From: Malaciobacter marinus
Lineage (GTDB): Bacteria; Campylobacterota; Campylobacteria; Campylobacterales; Arcobacteraceae
Direction: 5' to 3'
NCBI RefSeq assembly: GCF_003544855.1
Contig: NZ_CP032101.1
Span: 2,666,001 to 2,730,000 of the forward strand
DNA: 64,000 bases
In this document: in pieces, positions 53,573 to 63,029 of the stretch
Numbering within the stretch: position 1 is the first letter of the stretch
How the letters are laid out: every line of letters begins with the position of its first letter
The notes under the pieces: model-generated
What the model was told of the DNA's origin: nothing
Seen by the model: the letters and a program-made list of their open reading frames with translations, nothing else
Database searches by the model: none
Made by a program: the position numbers and the translations under genes

Positions 53573-55693
53573 ATGATAGAACGAGACAAACATCACACTC
53601 TTGATGAGCTTGAAGTCGAACAGGCAAAAGAAACGGAGAATATAGTTAATGATTTAGAAGGACAAAGAGTGTTTGGAACACAACACTTTGAGTTTTGGCT
53701 AATTTCTGCAATAGCTTTAGGATGGACACTATTTCAACTTTATATTGTAATAGAACCACTAAACTCTACAATTGCAAGATCAATACATTTAACATTTGCA
53801 TTGGTATTATCATTTTTAATCTATCCTATGTTTAGAAAAGAGTATTTTCTAAAAAAAGTTAGATGGTTTGGTTACACATTTGCAACATTAGGACTTTGTA
53901 CAGCTGGATATATAGCATTTTTTTACAATGATTTAGCATTAAGACCAGGTGATTATACAATGGTTGATATTTCTGTTGCTCTTTTAGGTATTGTAATTTT
54001 AATAGAAGCAGGAAGAAGAGTATTAGGATTTGCATTAAGTTTAATAGCAATTATTTTCTTAGCTTATGATGTACTTGGGCCTTATATGCCTGAGCTGATT
54101 ATTCATAAAGGTGCTAGTTTTAATAAACTTGCAGGACATATGTTTTTAACAACAGAGGGTATTTTTGGTGTTCCTTTAGGTGTTTCAACTGGTTTTGTAT
54201 TTCTATTTGTACTTTTTGGTTCACTTTTAGATAAAGCAGGTGCAGGTGAATATTTTATTAATTTAGCATTTGCATTACTAGGAAGATTTAGAGGTGGTCC
54301 AGCTAAAGCATCAGTTGTGGCATCTGGATTTACAGGTATTATGAGTGGTTCATCAATAGCAAATACAGTAACAACTGGTACATTTACAATTCCATTGATG
54401 AAAAAAACAGGATTTAGGCCAGAACAAGCTGGTGCGGTTGAAGTTGCAGCATCTACAAATGGTCAACTTATGCCTCCTGTTATGGGTGCAGCTGCTTTTA
54501 TTATTGCAGAGTTTTTAGCATTAAGTTATACTGATGTAATTTATGCTGCTTTTATTCCTGCTTTTGTTTCTTATTTTGCACTATTTTATATAGTTCATTT
54601 AGAAGCATTAAAATTAGGTTTAAAAGGTGCAAATCCAGAAGATTTACCTCCAAAACTACAAACATTTTTAAGAGGTATTCACTATTTAGTTCCAATTTTC
54701 TTTTTACTTTATACTTTAATGATTTTAAGAGAGAGTGCTGCAAGTGCTGCTTTTAATGCAATTTCTCTTTTAATGCTACTAATGGTTGTTCAACATCCAT
54801 TTAGAGCAATTCTTTATAAACAAAAAATTACTAAAGAAGTTTGGGTTAGTGGTTTTATTGATATTTTAGCTGGATTTATAAGTGGAGCTAAAAATATGGT
54901 TCCAATTGCTGTTGCAACTGCGCTTGCTGGTATTGTAGTAGGTTCTATTACACTAACAGGTCTTGGACAAGTATTACTAGAAGTTATTGAAACAATTTCA
55001 GGTGGAAATATATTTATTATTCTTATTTTAGCAGCTATCGTATCACTTATTTTAGGTATGGGTTTACCAACAACTGCTAATTATATTGTTATGGCATCAT
55101 TAACTGCACCAGTTATTTTAACACTTGCACAAGATAATGGATACTTAATTCCTGCAATTGCTGCGCATTTATTTGTATTTTACTTTGGTATCCTAGCAGA
55201 TGATACACCTCCTGTTGGTCTTGCAGCATATGCAGCTGCAGGTATTGCAAAATCTGATCCAATTAAAACAGGTATTCAAGGGTTCAAATATGATATTAGA
55301 ACAGCAATTTTACCTTTTATGTTCTTTTTTAATCCAGAGTTATTATTAATTTCAGGAGTTGATTCATTTAACCCATCAGATCCAAGTGGATGGATTTGGA
55401 TAACAGACCCACTACAAGTAGTAATTATATTTGTAACAGCACTTATTGGTATGTTAGCATTCTCTTGTTTTACTCAAGGATATTTTTTAACATGGACAAA
55501 TGTTATAGAAAGATTTATATTTTTAGGTATTGTTCCATTTATGTTTTTACCAAAAATAGTAGAAGCAAAACTTGCCTTACCAAGTCACTATATTTCATAT
55601 TTAATTGGTTTAGCAATTTTTGTATTATTGTATCTTTTCCAAAAAGCAAAATTAAAAGCAAATAATACATCAAAATATGAAGTAGAATTATAA
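53573..55693 (+). CDS. TRAP transporter permease, fused 4TM/12TM (TAXI type)
   Basis: Inner-membrane protein of 706 aa combining the small (DctQ-like, about residues 40-180) and large (DctM-like, about 190-690) subunits, as is typical for TAXI systems. Motifs: FTGIMSGSSIANTVTTGTFTIP (about 257-278), STNGQLMPPVMGAAAFI, LGMGLPTTANYIVMA and ILADDTPPVGLAAYAAAGI. Ion-driven, usually Na+. ATG with TAAGG upstream. Confidence 0.95.
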   Translation: MIERDKHHTLDELEVEQAKETENIVNDLEGQRVFGTQHFEFWLISAIALGWTLFQLYIVIEPLNSTIARSIHLTFALVLSFLIYPMFRKEYFLKKVRWFGYTFATLGLCTAGYIAFFYNDLALRPGDYTMVDISVALLGIVILIEAGRRVLGFALSLIAIIFLAYDVLGPYMPELIIHKGASFNKLAGHMFLTTEGIFGVPLGVSTGFVFLFVLFGSLLDKAGAGEYFINLAFALLGRFRGGPAKASVVASGFTGIMSGSSIANTVTTGTFTIPLMKKTGFRPEQAGAVEVAASTNGQLMPPVMGAAAFIIAEFLALSYTDVIYAAFIPAFVSYFALFYIVHLEALKLGLKGANPEDLPPKLQTFLRGIHYLVPIFFLLYTLMILRESAASAAFNAISLLMLLMVVQHPFRAILYKQKITKEVWVSGFIDILAGFISGAKNMVPIAVATALAGIVVGSITLTGLGQVLLEVIETISGGNIFIILILAAIVSLILGMGLPTTANYIVMASLTAPVILTLAQDNGYLIPAIAAHLFVFYFGILADDTPPVGLAAYAAAGIAKSDPIKTGIQGFKYDIRTAILPFMFFFNPELLLISGVDSFNPSDPSGWIWITDPLQVVIIFVTALIGMLAFSCFTQGYFLTWTNVIERFIFLGIVPFMFLPKIVEAKLALPSHYISYLIGLAIFVLLYLFQKAKLKANNTSKYEVEL

Positions 55694-55694
55694 A

Positions 55695-55719
55695 TAAAGT
55701 ATCCATTTAGGATACTTTA
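55695..55719 (+). terminator. Terminator of the TRAP operon
   Basis: Perfect 10-base arms TAAAGTATCC / GGATACTTTA with a five-base loop, one base after the permease stop codon, followed by TTATAATTA. Confidence 0.75.
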
Positions 55720-55769
55720 TTATAATTAACTATTAATTATCTCTTTATCTAAAAAAAGGAGTACTTCTT

Positions 55770-56501
55770 ATGAATATATTAATAGTTCACTCTCATCCAG
55801 AAAAAAAATCTTTTAACGCATCTTTAACAAATAAAGCAAAAGATACATTAACAAAACAAGGTCATAGTGTAGAAATATCAGATTTGTATGCAATAAATTT
55901 TGATCCTGTTGAAAAAGCTGAACACTATAAAAATAGAGTTAATAGTTCTAGATTTGATGTGTTATCAGAACAAAGAAATGCATACAAAACAGATACTTTA
56001 GCAAAAGATGTAAAAGAAGAGATAGAGAAAATAAAAAAGTGCGATTTACTTATTTTACAATTTCCTTTATGGTGGCATCAACAACCAGCAATGCTTAAAG
56101 GATGGTTTGATAGAGTTTTTGTTGCTGGTGGTCTTTATACTAGTAAAATGAGATATGATCAAGGATACTTCAAAGGGAAAAAAGCAATCTGTTCTGTTAC
56201 TTCAGGAGCCCCTTTATCTACTTTTACACAAAATGGAAGAGGTGGAGGTGAAATAGAGTCTATTCTTAGGTCTATTACTTTCTCTTTACACTATATGGGA
56301 TTTACCGTTTATCCAACTTTTTTGTCAACAGAGATTCAAAATAAAGATTTCACATATAAAAGTGAAGAACAGTTCAAAATAGATTTAGAAAAAAATTTAA
56401 AAGATTGGTCTTCACATCTTAAAAATTTACATAAAGTTGAACCTTTAAAATTTTATGGTTGGAAAGATTGGGATGAAAAAGGAAATGAAAAAAGAGATTG
56501 A
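55770..56501 (+). CDS. Flavodoxin-fold NAD(P)H oxidoreductase
   Basis: Soluble flavoprotein of 243 aa (Flavodoxin_2/NQO family). ILIVHSHPEKKSFNASL is the FMN/FAD phosphate-binding start; LILQFPLWWHQQPAMLKGWFDRVF (about 92-115, here FPLWWHQQPAMLKGWFDRV) is the family signature; SVTSGAPLSTFTQNGRGGG forms the flavin-site loop. It probably reduces quinones or electrophiles with NAD(P)H, two electrons at a time. AAAAAAAGGAG precedes the ATG. Monocistronic between two terminators. Confidence 0.9.
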   Translation: MNILIVHSHPEKKSFNASLTNKAKDTLTKQGHSVEISDLYAINFDPVEKAEHYKNRVNSSRFDVLSEQRNAYKTDTLAKDVKEEIEKIKKCDLLILQFPLWWHQQPAMLKGWFDRVFVAGGLYTSKMRYDQGYFKGKKAICSVTSGAPLSTFTQNGRGGGEIESILRSITFSLHYMGFTVYPTFLSTEIQNKDFTYKSEEQFKIDLEKNLKDWSSHLKNLHKVEPLKFYGWKDWDEKGNEKRD

Positions 56502-56511
56502 ACTCTTTTTT
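56488..56511. terminator. Terminator shared by convergent genes
   Basis: Arms AAAAAAGAG (56488-56496) and CTCTTTTTT (56503-56511) with a six-base loop; the stem includes the oxidoreductase stop codon. A/T runs at both ends suit termination from either side. Confidence 0.75.
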
Positions 56512-57228
56512 CTATTTTATAAAAGGCTTTTCAATTATGTATCCATAACCTTTATGAGATATAATAAAATCATCATTTTTAACTTTATCTTTCAATCTTT
56601 TCATTACTGTTCTAAAAGCTGAATCATTTGTATTAATATCATTCCAAACATGCTTTTTAAATGTTTCAACAGATACAACTTCGCCAAAATTATTAATAAG
56701 CACACTTAAAATTTCTGCTTCTTTTTTTGATAGCTTAACTATTGTTTCTTGGTTATATAGTTTATTTGTTGATTTATTATAAGTATAAGTTTTATTAATT
56801 GTTATAAGTTCTTCATTTACTTCTATTTTTCTATCTGCAAGTACTTCATCTTTTGCTTTTTGAAGCATTTCCATCATATTATCAATATTTAATGGTTTTA
56901 CAAAATATCCTAAAACTCTTAAGTTAATAAGTTTTAATAAATCATCTTCATTCTTATGGGCACTTACTATAATAAACCTTTGATCATTAACTAATTTCAA
57001 TATATCATCAATCATTTCAATACCATTTTTATTTGGCATTTTTATATCTGTTAGTACTAAATCAAAAGATTTATTTAATGCATAGTTTTCTTGAAACTTT
57101 TGACTACCATCTTCCCCATCACAAGCAACAACTACCTCATCAAATATCGTATTTAAATAAAAAGACAAAGTCTTTCTAGCTAACTCTTCATCTTCTACTA
57201 ATAAAACTCTTGTATTAAAAGCTTCCAT
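56512..57228 (-). CDS. OmpR-family response regulator
   Basis: Regulator of 238 aa. Receiver: LVEDEELARKT, phospho-Asp in LVLTDIKMPN, VSAHKNE and Lys in YFVKPLN; winged helix about 150-238 (VKLSKKEAEILSVL ... GYGYII). It follows the kinase gene by 47 bp on the same strand and is surely its partner. Its layout and length resemble the regulator at 8116-8832. Targets are unknown; the TAXI-TRAP genes are nearby and carry a palindromic operator. Confidence 0.92.
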   Translation of the reverse strand: MEAFNTRVLLVEDEELARKTLSFYLNTIFDEVVVACDGEDGSQKFQENYALNKSFDLVLTDIKMPNKNGIEMIDDILKLVNDQRFIIVSAHKNEDDLLKLINLRVLGYFVKPLNIDNMMEMLQKAKDEVLADRKIEVNEELITINKTYTYNKSTNKLYNQETIVKLSKKEAEILSVLINNFGEVVSVETFKKHVWNDINTNDSAFRTVMKRLKDKVKNDDFIISHKGYGYIIEKPFIK

Positions 57229-57275
57229 TTTCTATTCCTATTTATAGTTAAACTTTATAATAACAAATTTGCTCT

Positions 57276-59852
57276 TTAAATTGGTAAAATTATTCTAAAT
57301 TTTACCCCTTTATCTATATTTGTCACCTCAATTTTCCCATTCATATTCTTTTCTATAATTGTTTTTGCCATATAAAGTCCAATACCTGTTCCTTGGTCTT
57401 CAAACTTTGTTGTAAAATATGGCTCAAACATTCTTTCTAATATCTCTTGTTCAACTTCTCCACAATTATTTTTTAAAGTGACTTTTACATTATTCTCTAT
57501 TTTTGTTACTCTTACTTGTATTATTGGATTAAATTTCTCTTGTTCAAGTTTTATAATTGCTGCTTCACTTGCATTATTTAATATATTTACTACAACTTGT
57601 TGAAATTCACTTTGATAACCATGTATTTTTACATCATCACCAATTAATTCAATAGTTGCATTTGCTTTTTCAAGTTGCCCTTTAACTATTTTGATACAAG
57701 CTTCTATTGATTTTTTAATATCAAAAATTTCTTTATCTTTTGTGGGTTTATAAAAATTTCTAAAATCGTCAATTGTTTGTGACATATAATCAATTTGAAC
57801 CTTTGCACTTTTAATTGAATCATTTAATTCATCTTTAGTAAAGTTTCCATAATTATCTCTAATAAAATGAACTAAAAGATTGATATTATTTAAAGGTTGC
57901 CTCCATTGATGTGCAATACTTCCAAGAACTTCACCCATAGAAGCTAGTTTACTTTGATGTGCTAAAAGTCTATCTTTTTCAACATTCTTTTCAACCTCAT
58001 CTTCAATTTTTTGTTTAAGCTCTTCTTCTGTCATCTTCATTTTTGTAATATCATTAATATATCCATAAAGATGAGTTACTTTTCCAAAATGATCTTTTAA
58101 TAAAATTGTTCTATTAAATACCCATTTTGTATTACCTTTTTTATCTTTTACTCTATAAATAATTGTAAAAAAGTAATCATCTTTTTCAATTGCTTTTTTT
58201 ATTCTTTGTTTTAAAGGTTTTATATCATCTTCATGAATTACATCGATATAATTAATACTATAATTAAACTCTTGTGTTTCATAGCCATAAGAGTTAATAC
58301 TTTTAGAAACATAATCAACACTTAAATTGTCATCATTATTCCATTTAAAAATAACTATTTTTCCCATCTCAACAAGTAGTTCAACATTTTGTAATTCATT
58401 AGTTAATTTCTTGCTTTGATCTATATCCATAGACATCATAAGCATTCGATTTGATTTTTTTGTACTTGTATTAAAAGCTTTTCCTCTTACAAAAACCCAC
58501 TTATAATTATTATCAAAAGTCCTTAGTCTATATTCACATAAAAAATGTTCTGTTCTACCTATTAGATGTTCATTAAAACGATAGTTTACTTTTGGTCTAT
58601 CATCAACATGAATCAACTCTAACCACTCATCAAAGTTTTCAACTCTTCCTCTTTTATAACCAAACATTTCAAGCCATCTATTTGAAAAGAATATCTCTTT
58701 TGTATCAAGGTTTATATCCCATAAACCATCATTTGATGCAATAATTGCTAATTCATATCTTTCTTTCCATTTTTTATACAAAGAGTTTTTAGTTTCTAAT
58801 CTTTTGTTATATCTATTAAATAGTGTATTTACAAACTTTGCAAAAGCAACAGATAAAAAGACCATAAATAATGCAATTAGAATTATAACTGTAATAGAAA
58901 CTGCAAGTTTTGTATGATATTGCTTATTTATCTGTTTTATTTGTTTATATATTTCAAAACTTTTCACTGTTACTAAAAACTGATATTTTCTAAAATTATA
59001 AATTTCATCTTCTAATTGCTCAAAATCTTTTTTAATATACTTTGTAAAATTAACTCTATCTTCTTCTAAAAGATTTTCTTCATCAATTTTATGAGCTTTA
59101 TTATAATAATTATAAGTATATCCATTTTCATAATCATAAAACCATAAATAAGTATTTTCATATGCTTTACTTTTAGAGACAATAGAGTTTTCAATTGTTT
59201 TTCTAGTTAATGCTTGCATATCATCAATCTTTGAAAATGCCCCAATTATCCAGTTTTTAGATTCAATTTTTTGAAAATAACTAAGTCTTATATCTCGTTT
59301 TTGATTATCTAACCAATAAATTAGGTTTTCATCTCCCATATAAATAATATTTCTTAACATCTGTTTTTTAAAATAGTCTGTTTTCATTTTTGAATTTGTT
59401 AAAGTTTGCAAATATGAAATTAAATCTGCACCCTTTAATATCTCAAAACTATTTGAATTAAATACAACAAAATCAATTTCCCTTTGTATTTCTAAACTAT
59501 TTAATGCATTTTTAATATCATCAAATTTTACTTCATGGTTATTTGATTGTAAAGCTTTTATATGTCCATTTATTTCAAAAACACTTCTATTTAACTTATC
59601 TTCAATATCATCAAAACTTGCACTTGAGTTATACTTCACATCGCTAATATATGATTTTAAAATATTTCTTTTTTTATATTTGTCTTTTTGTATTAATAAT
59701 TCAATTTGATTACTTTTTTTATAATCTAATACAAGTGTGACTACCACTATTGATAAGGTTGCGATTATTAAAACGAAAGCTAAAGGTGTTAATATAATAT
59801 GCTTTTTTATATCGCTTAAAGTATTAAATCTTTTCTTTTTTAAAAACATCAA
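57276..59852 (-). CDS. Sensor histidine kinase with two PAS domains
   Basis: Membrane kinase of 858 aa. Helices at about residues 20-42 and 315-339; periplasmic region about 43-314 with a Cache-like character. Two PAS_3-type domains: about 365-482 (SNDGLWDINLDTKEIFFSNRW) and about 495-607 (YIDVIHEDDIKPLK), each with a C-terminal PAC. H-box IAHQWRQPL (His about 648), N-box ILNNASEAA, G1 degenerate (KNNCGE), G2 GTGIGLYM. The start is TTG (59852) or the directly following ATG (59849) that overlaps the truA stop as TGATG. It is therefore coupled to a housekeeping operon. Confidence 0.9.
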   Translation of the reverse strand: MMFLKKKRFNTLSDIKKHIILTPLAFVLIIATLSIVVVTLVLDYKKSNQIELLIQKDKYKKRNILKSYISDVKYNSSASFDDIEDKLNRSVFEINGHIKALQSNNHEVKFDDIKNALNSLEIQREIDFVVFNSNSFEILKGADLISYLQTLTNSKMKTDYFKKQMLRNIIYMGDENLIYWLDNQKRDIRLSYFQKIESKNWIIGAFSKIDDMQALTRKTIENSIVSKSKAYENTYLWFYDYENGYTYNYYNKAHKIDEENLLEEDRVNFTKYIKKDFEQLEDEIYNFRKYQFLVTVKSFEIYKQIKQINKQYHTKLAVSITVIILIALFMVFLSVAFAKFVNTLFNRYNKRLETKNSLYKKWKERYELAIIASNDGLWDINLDTKEIFFSNRWLEMFGYKRGRVENFDEWLELIHVDDRPKVNYRFNEHLIGRTEHFLCEYRLRTFDNNYKWVFVRGKAFNTSTKKSNRMLMMSMDIDQSKKLTNELQNVELLVEMGKIVIFKWNNDDNLSVDYVSKSINSYGYETQEFNYSINYIDVIHEDDIKPLKQRIKKAIEKDDYFFTIIYRVKDKKGNTKWVFNRTILLKDHFGKVTHLYGYINDITKMKMTEEELKQKIEDEVEKNVEKDRLLAHQSKLASMGEVLGSIAHQWRQPLNNINLLVHFIRDNYGNFTKDELNDSIKSAKVQIDYMSQTIDDFRNFYKPTKDKEIFDIKKSIEACIKIVKGQLEKANATIELIGDDVKIHGYQSEFQQVVVNILNNASEAAIIKLEQEKFNPIIQVRVTKIENNVKVTLKNNCGEVEQEILERMFEPYFTTKFEDQGTGIGLYMAKTIIEKNMNGKIEVTNIDKGVKFRIILPI

Positions 59853-60571
59853 TAAAATACCTTTGCTAAATAGAGTCCATAAGGACTAGCTGGAGTTTTA
59901 TAGATATGCTTTTGTTTATTTAGTTGTAAAAGTAAATCTTCTTTTGTTAACTTACCCTCATTAATTTTAATTAAAAATCCCACCATAAGTCTAATTTGTG
60001 AACGCAAATATGAATTTGCTATAAATTTAAATACATATATATCTTTATATTTATAAAAACAAGTATCAAAAATCTCTTTTATAAATTTTTCTTTATCACT
60101 ACCTTTTTTATGAAAGTACTCAAAATCATGAACTCCAATATATAGTTTAATTGCTTCTTTAATCTTTTGTTCATCTATATTTGGGACATGTAATATATAT
60201 TTTGAATTAAAAGCTGTAAGTGGTTTTGGTGTAATAAGATATCGATAAACTCTTTTTTTTGCATGGAATCTTGAATGAAATTCATCACTTACAAAACTAA
60301 TTTTGTTAACTCGAATTGATAATGGTAAGTGCCTATTTAAAATATCTTTTAATCTCTTTAAATCTTCCCAATAAGAAGGTAAAATACAATTAAAAACTTG
60401 TCCCGTAGCATGTACATTCTTATCTGTTCGTCCACTTAAAATTATTTTTGTTTTTATATTTAAAGATAAAAAAGCCTCTTGTAATTTGTTCTCAACACTC
60501 TTACCATTTGGCTGAATTTGAGAACCTTGATATAGTGTGCCATCATATGAAATAGTAAATTTAGTATTCAT
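59849..60571 (-). CDS. truA: tRNA pseudouridine(38-40) synthase
   Basis: Enzyme of 240 aa (usual length) modifying the anticodon arm of tRNAs. Catalytic Asp in LSGRTDKNVHATGQV (about residue 50); the RSQIRLMVGFLIKI segment near the C-terminus is conserved. The gene order truA, lptF-like, prepilin peptidase, uppS, coaBC is as in C. jejuni. ATG one base after the upstream gene. Confidence 0.95.
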   Translation of the reverse strand: MNTKFTISYDGTLYQGSQIQPNGKSVENKLQEAFLSLNIKTKIILSGRTDKNVHATGQVFNCILPSYWEDLKRLKDILNRHLPLSIRVNKISFVSDEFHSRFHAKKRVYRYLITPKPLTAFNSKYILHVPNIDEQKIKEAIKLYIGVHDFEYFHKKGSDKEKFIKEIFDTCFYKYKDIYVFKFIANSYLRSQIRLMVGFLIKINEGKLTKEDLLLQLNKQKHIYKTPASPYGLYLAKVFY

Positions 60572-60572
60572 C

Positions 60573-61589
60573 TTAATAGAGTTTTTTTGTTGTTTTTATA
60601 TATAAATAATAAGTTCCCATAATCCAAATACTTGGAGCTACATATAAAGAGTGCAATTCAATATTTTTTGTAAGATATTTTGTAATTACATAATAAATAA
60701 CAACTGCAATCAAAGATAAACCAATAGCTCTATTTTTTTCATATCTTGGATTATAGTACCCAAAAGTAATAACTAAGAAAAGAGAAATTAAAGGAAAAAG
60801 TGACGTTAAAATAAAAAAAGTAAAATCATCTATGTCTGAATTATTTTGTAAAGAGTATTTCCAATAATTATACGAGTCTGTAAAAATAAAATCTTTTTTA
60901 TTTACAATAGAATCATTTATATCCATAGTTCTATAATCAATCTGATTTAACTCTTCATCTCCTATATAAAATGCTTTCCCATCAATTAATGTAAAATTCA
61001 ATTCTCCATCTTTATTATTTAAAACTGCTTTATTTGCTAAAATAAACTGATCTAAGCCCTCTTGTGTTTTAAATAATCTAACATTTTCATAATTTTTTCC
61101 ATCTTTTTTATCAATATATATTAACCAATCACCAAACTTTTGACCAAACTCAGATGCTTTAATATTGAAATTTGCTTCTTTTTTCTTTTTATCTAAAAAG
61201 GTACTCATCAAATAATCAGTTTTCGGAATTAAACCAACAGAGATTATTAATAAAGCAATAGATAATAAAAAAGTACTTGGAAAAAATATTTTTAAAATCT
61301 TCATAGGATTAAATCCAAAAGAAGTAATTACTATAAGCTCATATTCACTTGATAGCTTTGCTAATGTTATAACAAGTGAAATAAAAAATGAAATAGGAAC
61401 AGTAAAAAATATTATTTTTGGAACTGAATATCCATACAATTTAAATAACTCAAATGCATCAATTGTGATAACTGATGTCAAGGAAGCAATCTTTACTAAA
61501 AATATAATAGAAGTAATAAAATATAATCCTAAAAAAATAGGAAGAAATGAGATTGAAAGTTGTGAATAAAGATAACTTTTTATTTTCAA
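60573..61589 (-). CDS. lptF: LptF/LptG family lipopolysaccharide export permease
   Basis: Membrane protein of 338 aa (YjgP/YjgQ family) with three helices before and three after a periplasmic beta-jellyroll domain (about 125-250). ELIVITSFGFNPMKIL is the coupling-helix region that contacts the LptB ATPase, and VISVGLIPKTDYL precedes the periplasmic part. It extracts LPS or LOS from the inner membrane with LptB. LptF and LptG are not easily distinguished by eye. Start TTG with AAAGG seven bases upstream, overlapping the peptidase gene by 4 bp. Confidence 0.88.
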   Translation of the reverse strand: MKIKSYLYSQLSISFLPIFLGLYFITSIIFLVKIASLTSVITIDAFELFKLYGYSVPKIIFFTVPISFFISLVITLAKLSSEYELIVITSFGFNPMKILKIFFPSTFLLSIALLIISVGLIPKTDYLMSTFLDKKKKEANFNIKASEFGQKFGDWLIYIDKKDGKNYENVRLFKTQEGLDQFILANKAVLNNKDGELNFTLIDGKAFYIGDEELNQIDYRTMDINDSIVNKKDFIFTDSYNYWKYSLQNNSDIDDFTFFILTSLFPLISLFLVITFGYYNPRYEKNRAIGLSLIAVVIYYVITKYLTKNIELHSLYVAPSIWIMGTYYLYIKTTKKLY

Positions 61590-62347
61590 GTAAAAACCTT
61601 TGATGATATATTTATAAAAAATTCAAATAAAAATCCCATTACTAAAAATGGAATAAAGGGAATTTGACTATCTTTTTTTAAAAGAGTATTCAAAATAGAT
61701 GGTATTATAGCAAAAATTCCTGCTAAAAATATAGCTATAACTCCTGCTTTTATTCCTAAAACTGCTCCAATTATTGCAATTATTGGAATATCGCCCTCCC
61801 CTAAAGCTTTTGTATTACGTAAAGTATCATCTTTTATTAGTTTAGATTTTATATTTTGAATATAAAATGTAATAATAAACTCTAATAAAACAAAAAAACC
61901 TGCAAAAATACAAGCATTTTCTAAACTTACCAAAAATTCATCTTTTGTTGCAAAAAAGGCAATAATTAATGCAATTAAAATTAAATAATCAGGTACAGCT
62001 TTATATTTTATATCAATAAAAGATAATACTATTAGTGTATAAAAAAGTATTATCAAATAAAAAAATTCAAAACTTAATGATACTTGTAAAAATAAAAAAA
62101 GAGTCAAAAAACCCGTTATTAACTCAACAAGAAAATACCTAAAAGGAATTTTATCTTTACAAGAACCACATTTAGCTTTTAAAAATATATATGAAATTAA
62201 AGGAATATTTTCAAAATATTTTATTTTGCTTCCGCAATTTGGACAAAAAGATGGCTTTAAAATGGATATTTGTTTAGGCAGTCTATAAATTAGTACATTT
62301 AAAAATGAACCAAATAGCACTCCAAAAACAAAACTAAATACCTCCAA
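61586..62347 (-). CDS. Type IV prepilin peptidase (A24)
   Basis: Membrane protease of 253 aa. The start chosen is TTG at 62347, giving MEVFSFVFGVLFGSFLNV, the usual N-terminus of the family; the longer frame from a GTG at 62374 adds nine charged residues and overlaps uppS more. CPNCGSKIKY and CGSCKDKIPF form the N-terminal zinc site; catalytic Asps are in SFIDIKYKAVPD and the GxGD motif ALGEGDIPIIA. It cleaves and N-methylates type IV pilin or pseudopilin leaders. No pilin genes lie in the window. Confidence 0.92.
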   Translation of the reverse strand: MEVFSFVFGVLFGSFLNVLIYRLPKQISILKPSFCPNCGSKIKYFENIPLISYIFLKAKCGSCKDKIPFRYFLVELITGFLTLFLFLQVSLSFEFFYLIILFYTLIVLSFIDIKYKAVPDYLILIALIIAFFATKDEFLVSLENACIFAGFFVLLEFIITFYIQNIKSKLIKDDTLRNTKALGEGDIPIIAIIGAVLGIKAGVIAIFLAGIFAIIPSILNTLLKKDSQIPFIPFLVMGFLFEFFINISSKVFT

Positions 62348-63029
62348 ATCTTCTCTCTCTATTTTGATAATCACTTATAATATCATCAAGCTCATTTGTT
62401 GTAAATTCTGGCCAAAATGTATTTACAAAAAACATCTCTGCATATGCATTTTGCCAAAGTAAATAGTTTGATAATCTTATCTCTCCACTTGTTCTTATAA
62501 GAACATCAACATCAACTATTCCAGAAGTATCTAAACAGTTTTCAAAGTTTTGTTTTGTTACTTCTAAGTTTTGCTCATTTAATCTTTTTATAGCTCTTAA
62601 AATTTCATCTTGAGAACCATAATTTAATGCTAAAATTTGAGTTAATCCACTTGCATTTTTAGTTGCATTCTCAGTTTTTTTTATAATCTCTTGTAGTGAT
62701 TTTGAAAATCTTGAGATATCACCAATTGCTTTAAATCTTACATTATTATCTAAATATATATGAAGTTCATTTTTTAAATACTTTTCCAAAAGCTTCATTA
62801 AAAACTCGATTTCAAGTTTTGGTCTACTCCAATTTTCAGTTGAAAAAGCATATAAAGTAAGATATTTTATACCTATATTGTTACAATGATTTGTAATTTT
62901 TCTTACAACTTTAGCACCTTCTTCGTGTCCAGCAGTTCTTTTTAAACCTCTTTCACTAGCCCATCTTCCATTGCCATCCATTATTATAGCAATATGCTTT
63001 GGTAACTCTTTTTTATTACTTGTATTCAT
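62334..63029 (-). CDS. uppS: Undecaprenyl diphosphate synthase
   Basis: cis-Prenyltransferase of 231 aa making the C55 lipid carrier for peptidoglycan and glycan synthesis. IIMDGNGRWA (catalytic Asp about 18), TLYAFSTENWSRP and LIRTSGEIRLSNYLLWQ are family signatures. ATG at 63029 preferred over the TTG directly before it. It overlaps the end of coaBC by 14 bp and the peptidase by 14 bp. Confidence 0.96.
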   Translation of the reverse strand: MNTSNKKELPKHIAIIMDGNGRWASERGLKRTAGHEEGAKVVRKITNHCNNIGIKYLTLYAFSTENWSRPKLEIEFLMKLLEKYLKNELHIYLDNNVRFKAIGDISRFSKSLQEIIKKTENATKNASGLTQILALNYGSQDEILRAIKRLNEQNLEVTKQNFENCLDTSGIVDVDVLIRTSGEIRLSNYLLWQNAYAEMFFVNTFWPEFTTNELDDIISDYQNRERRFGGI

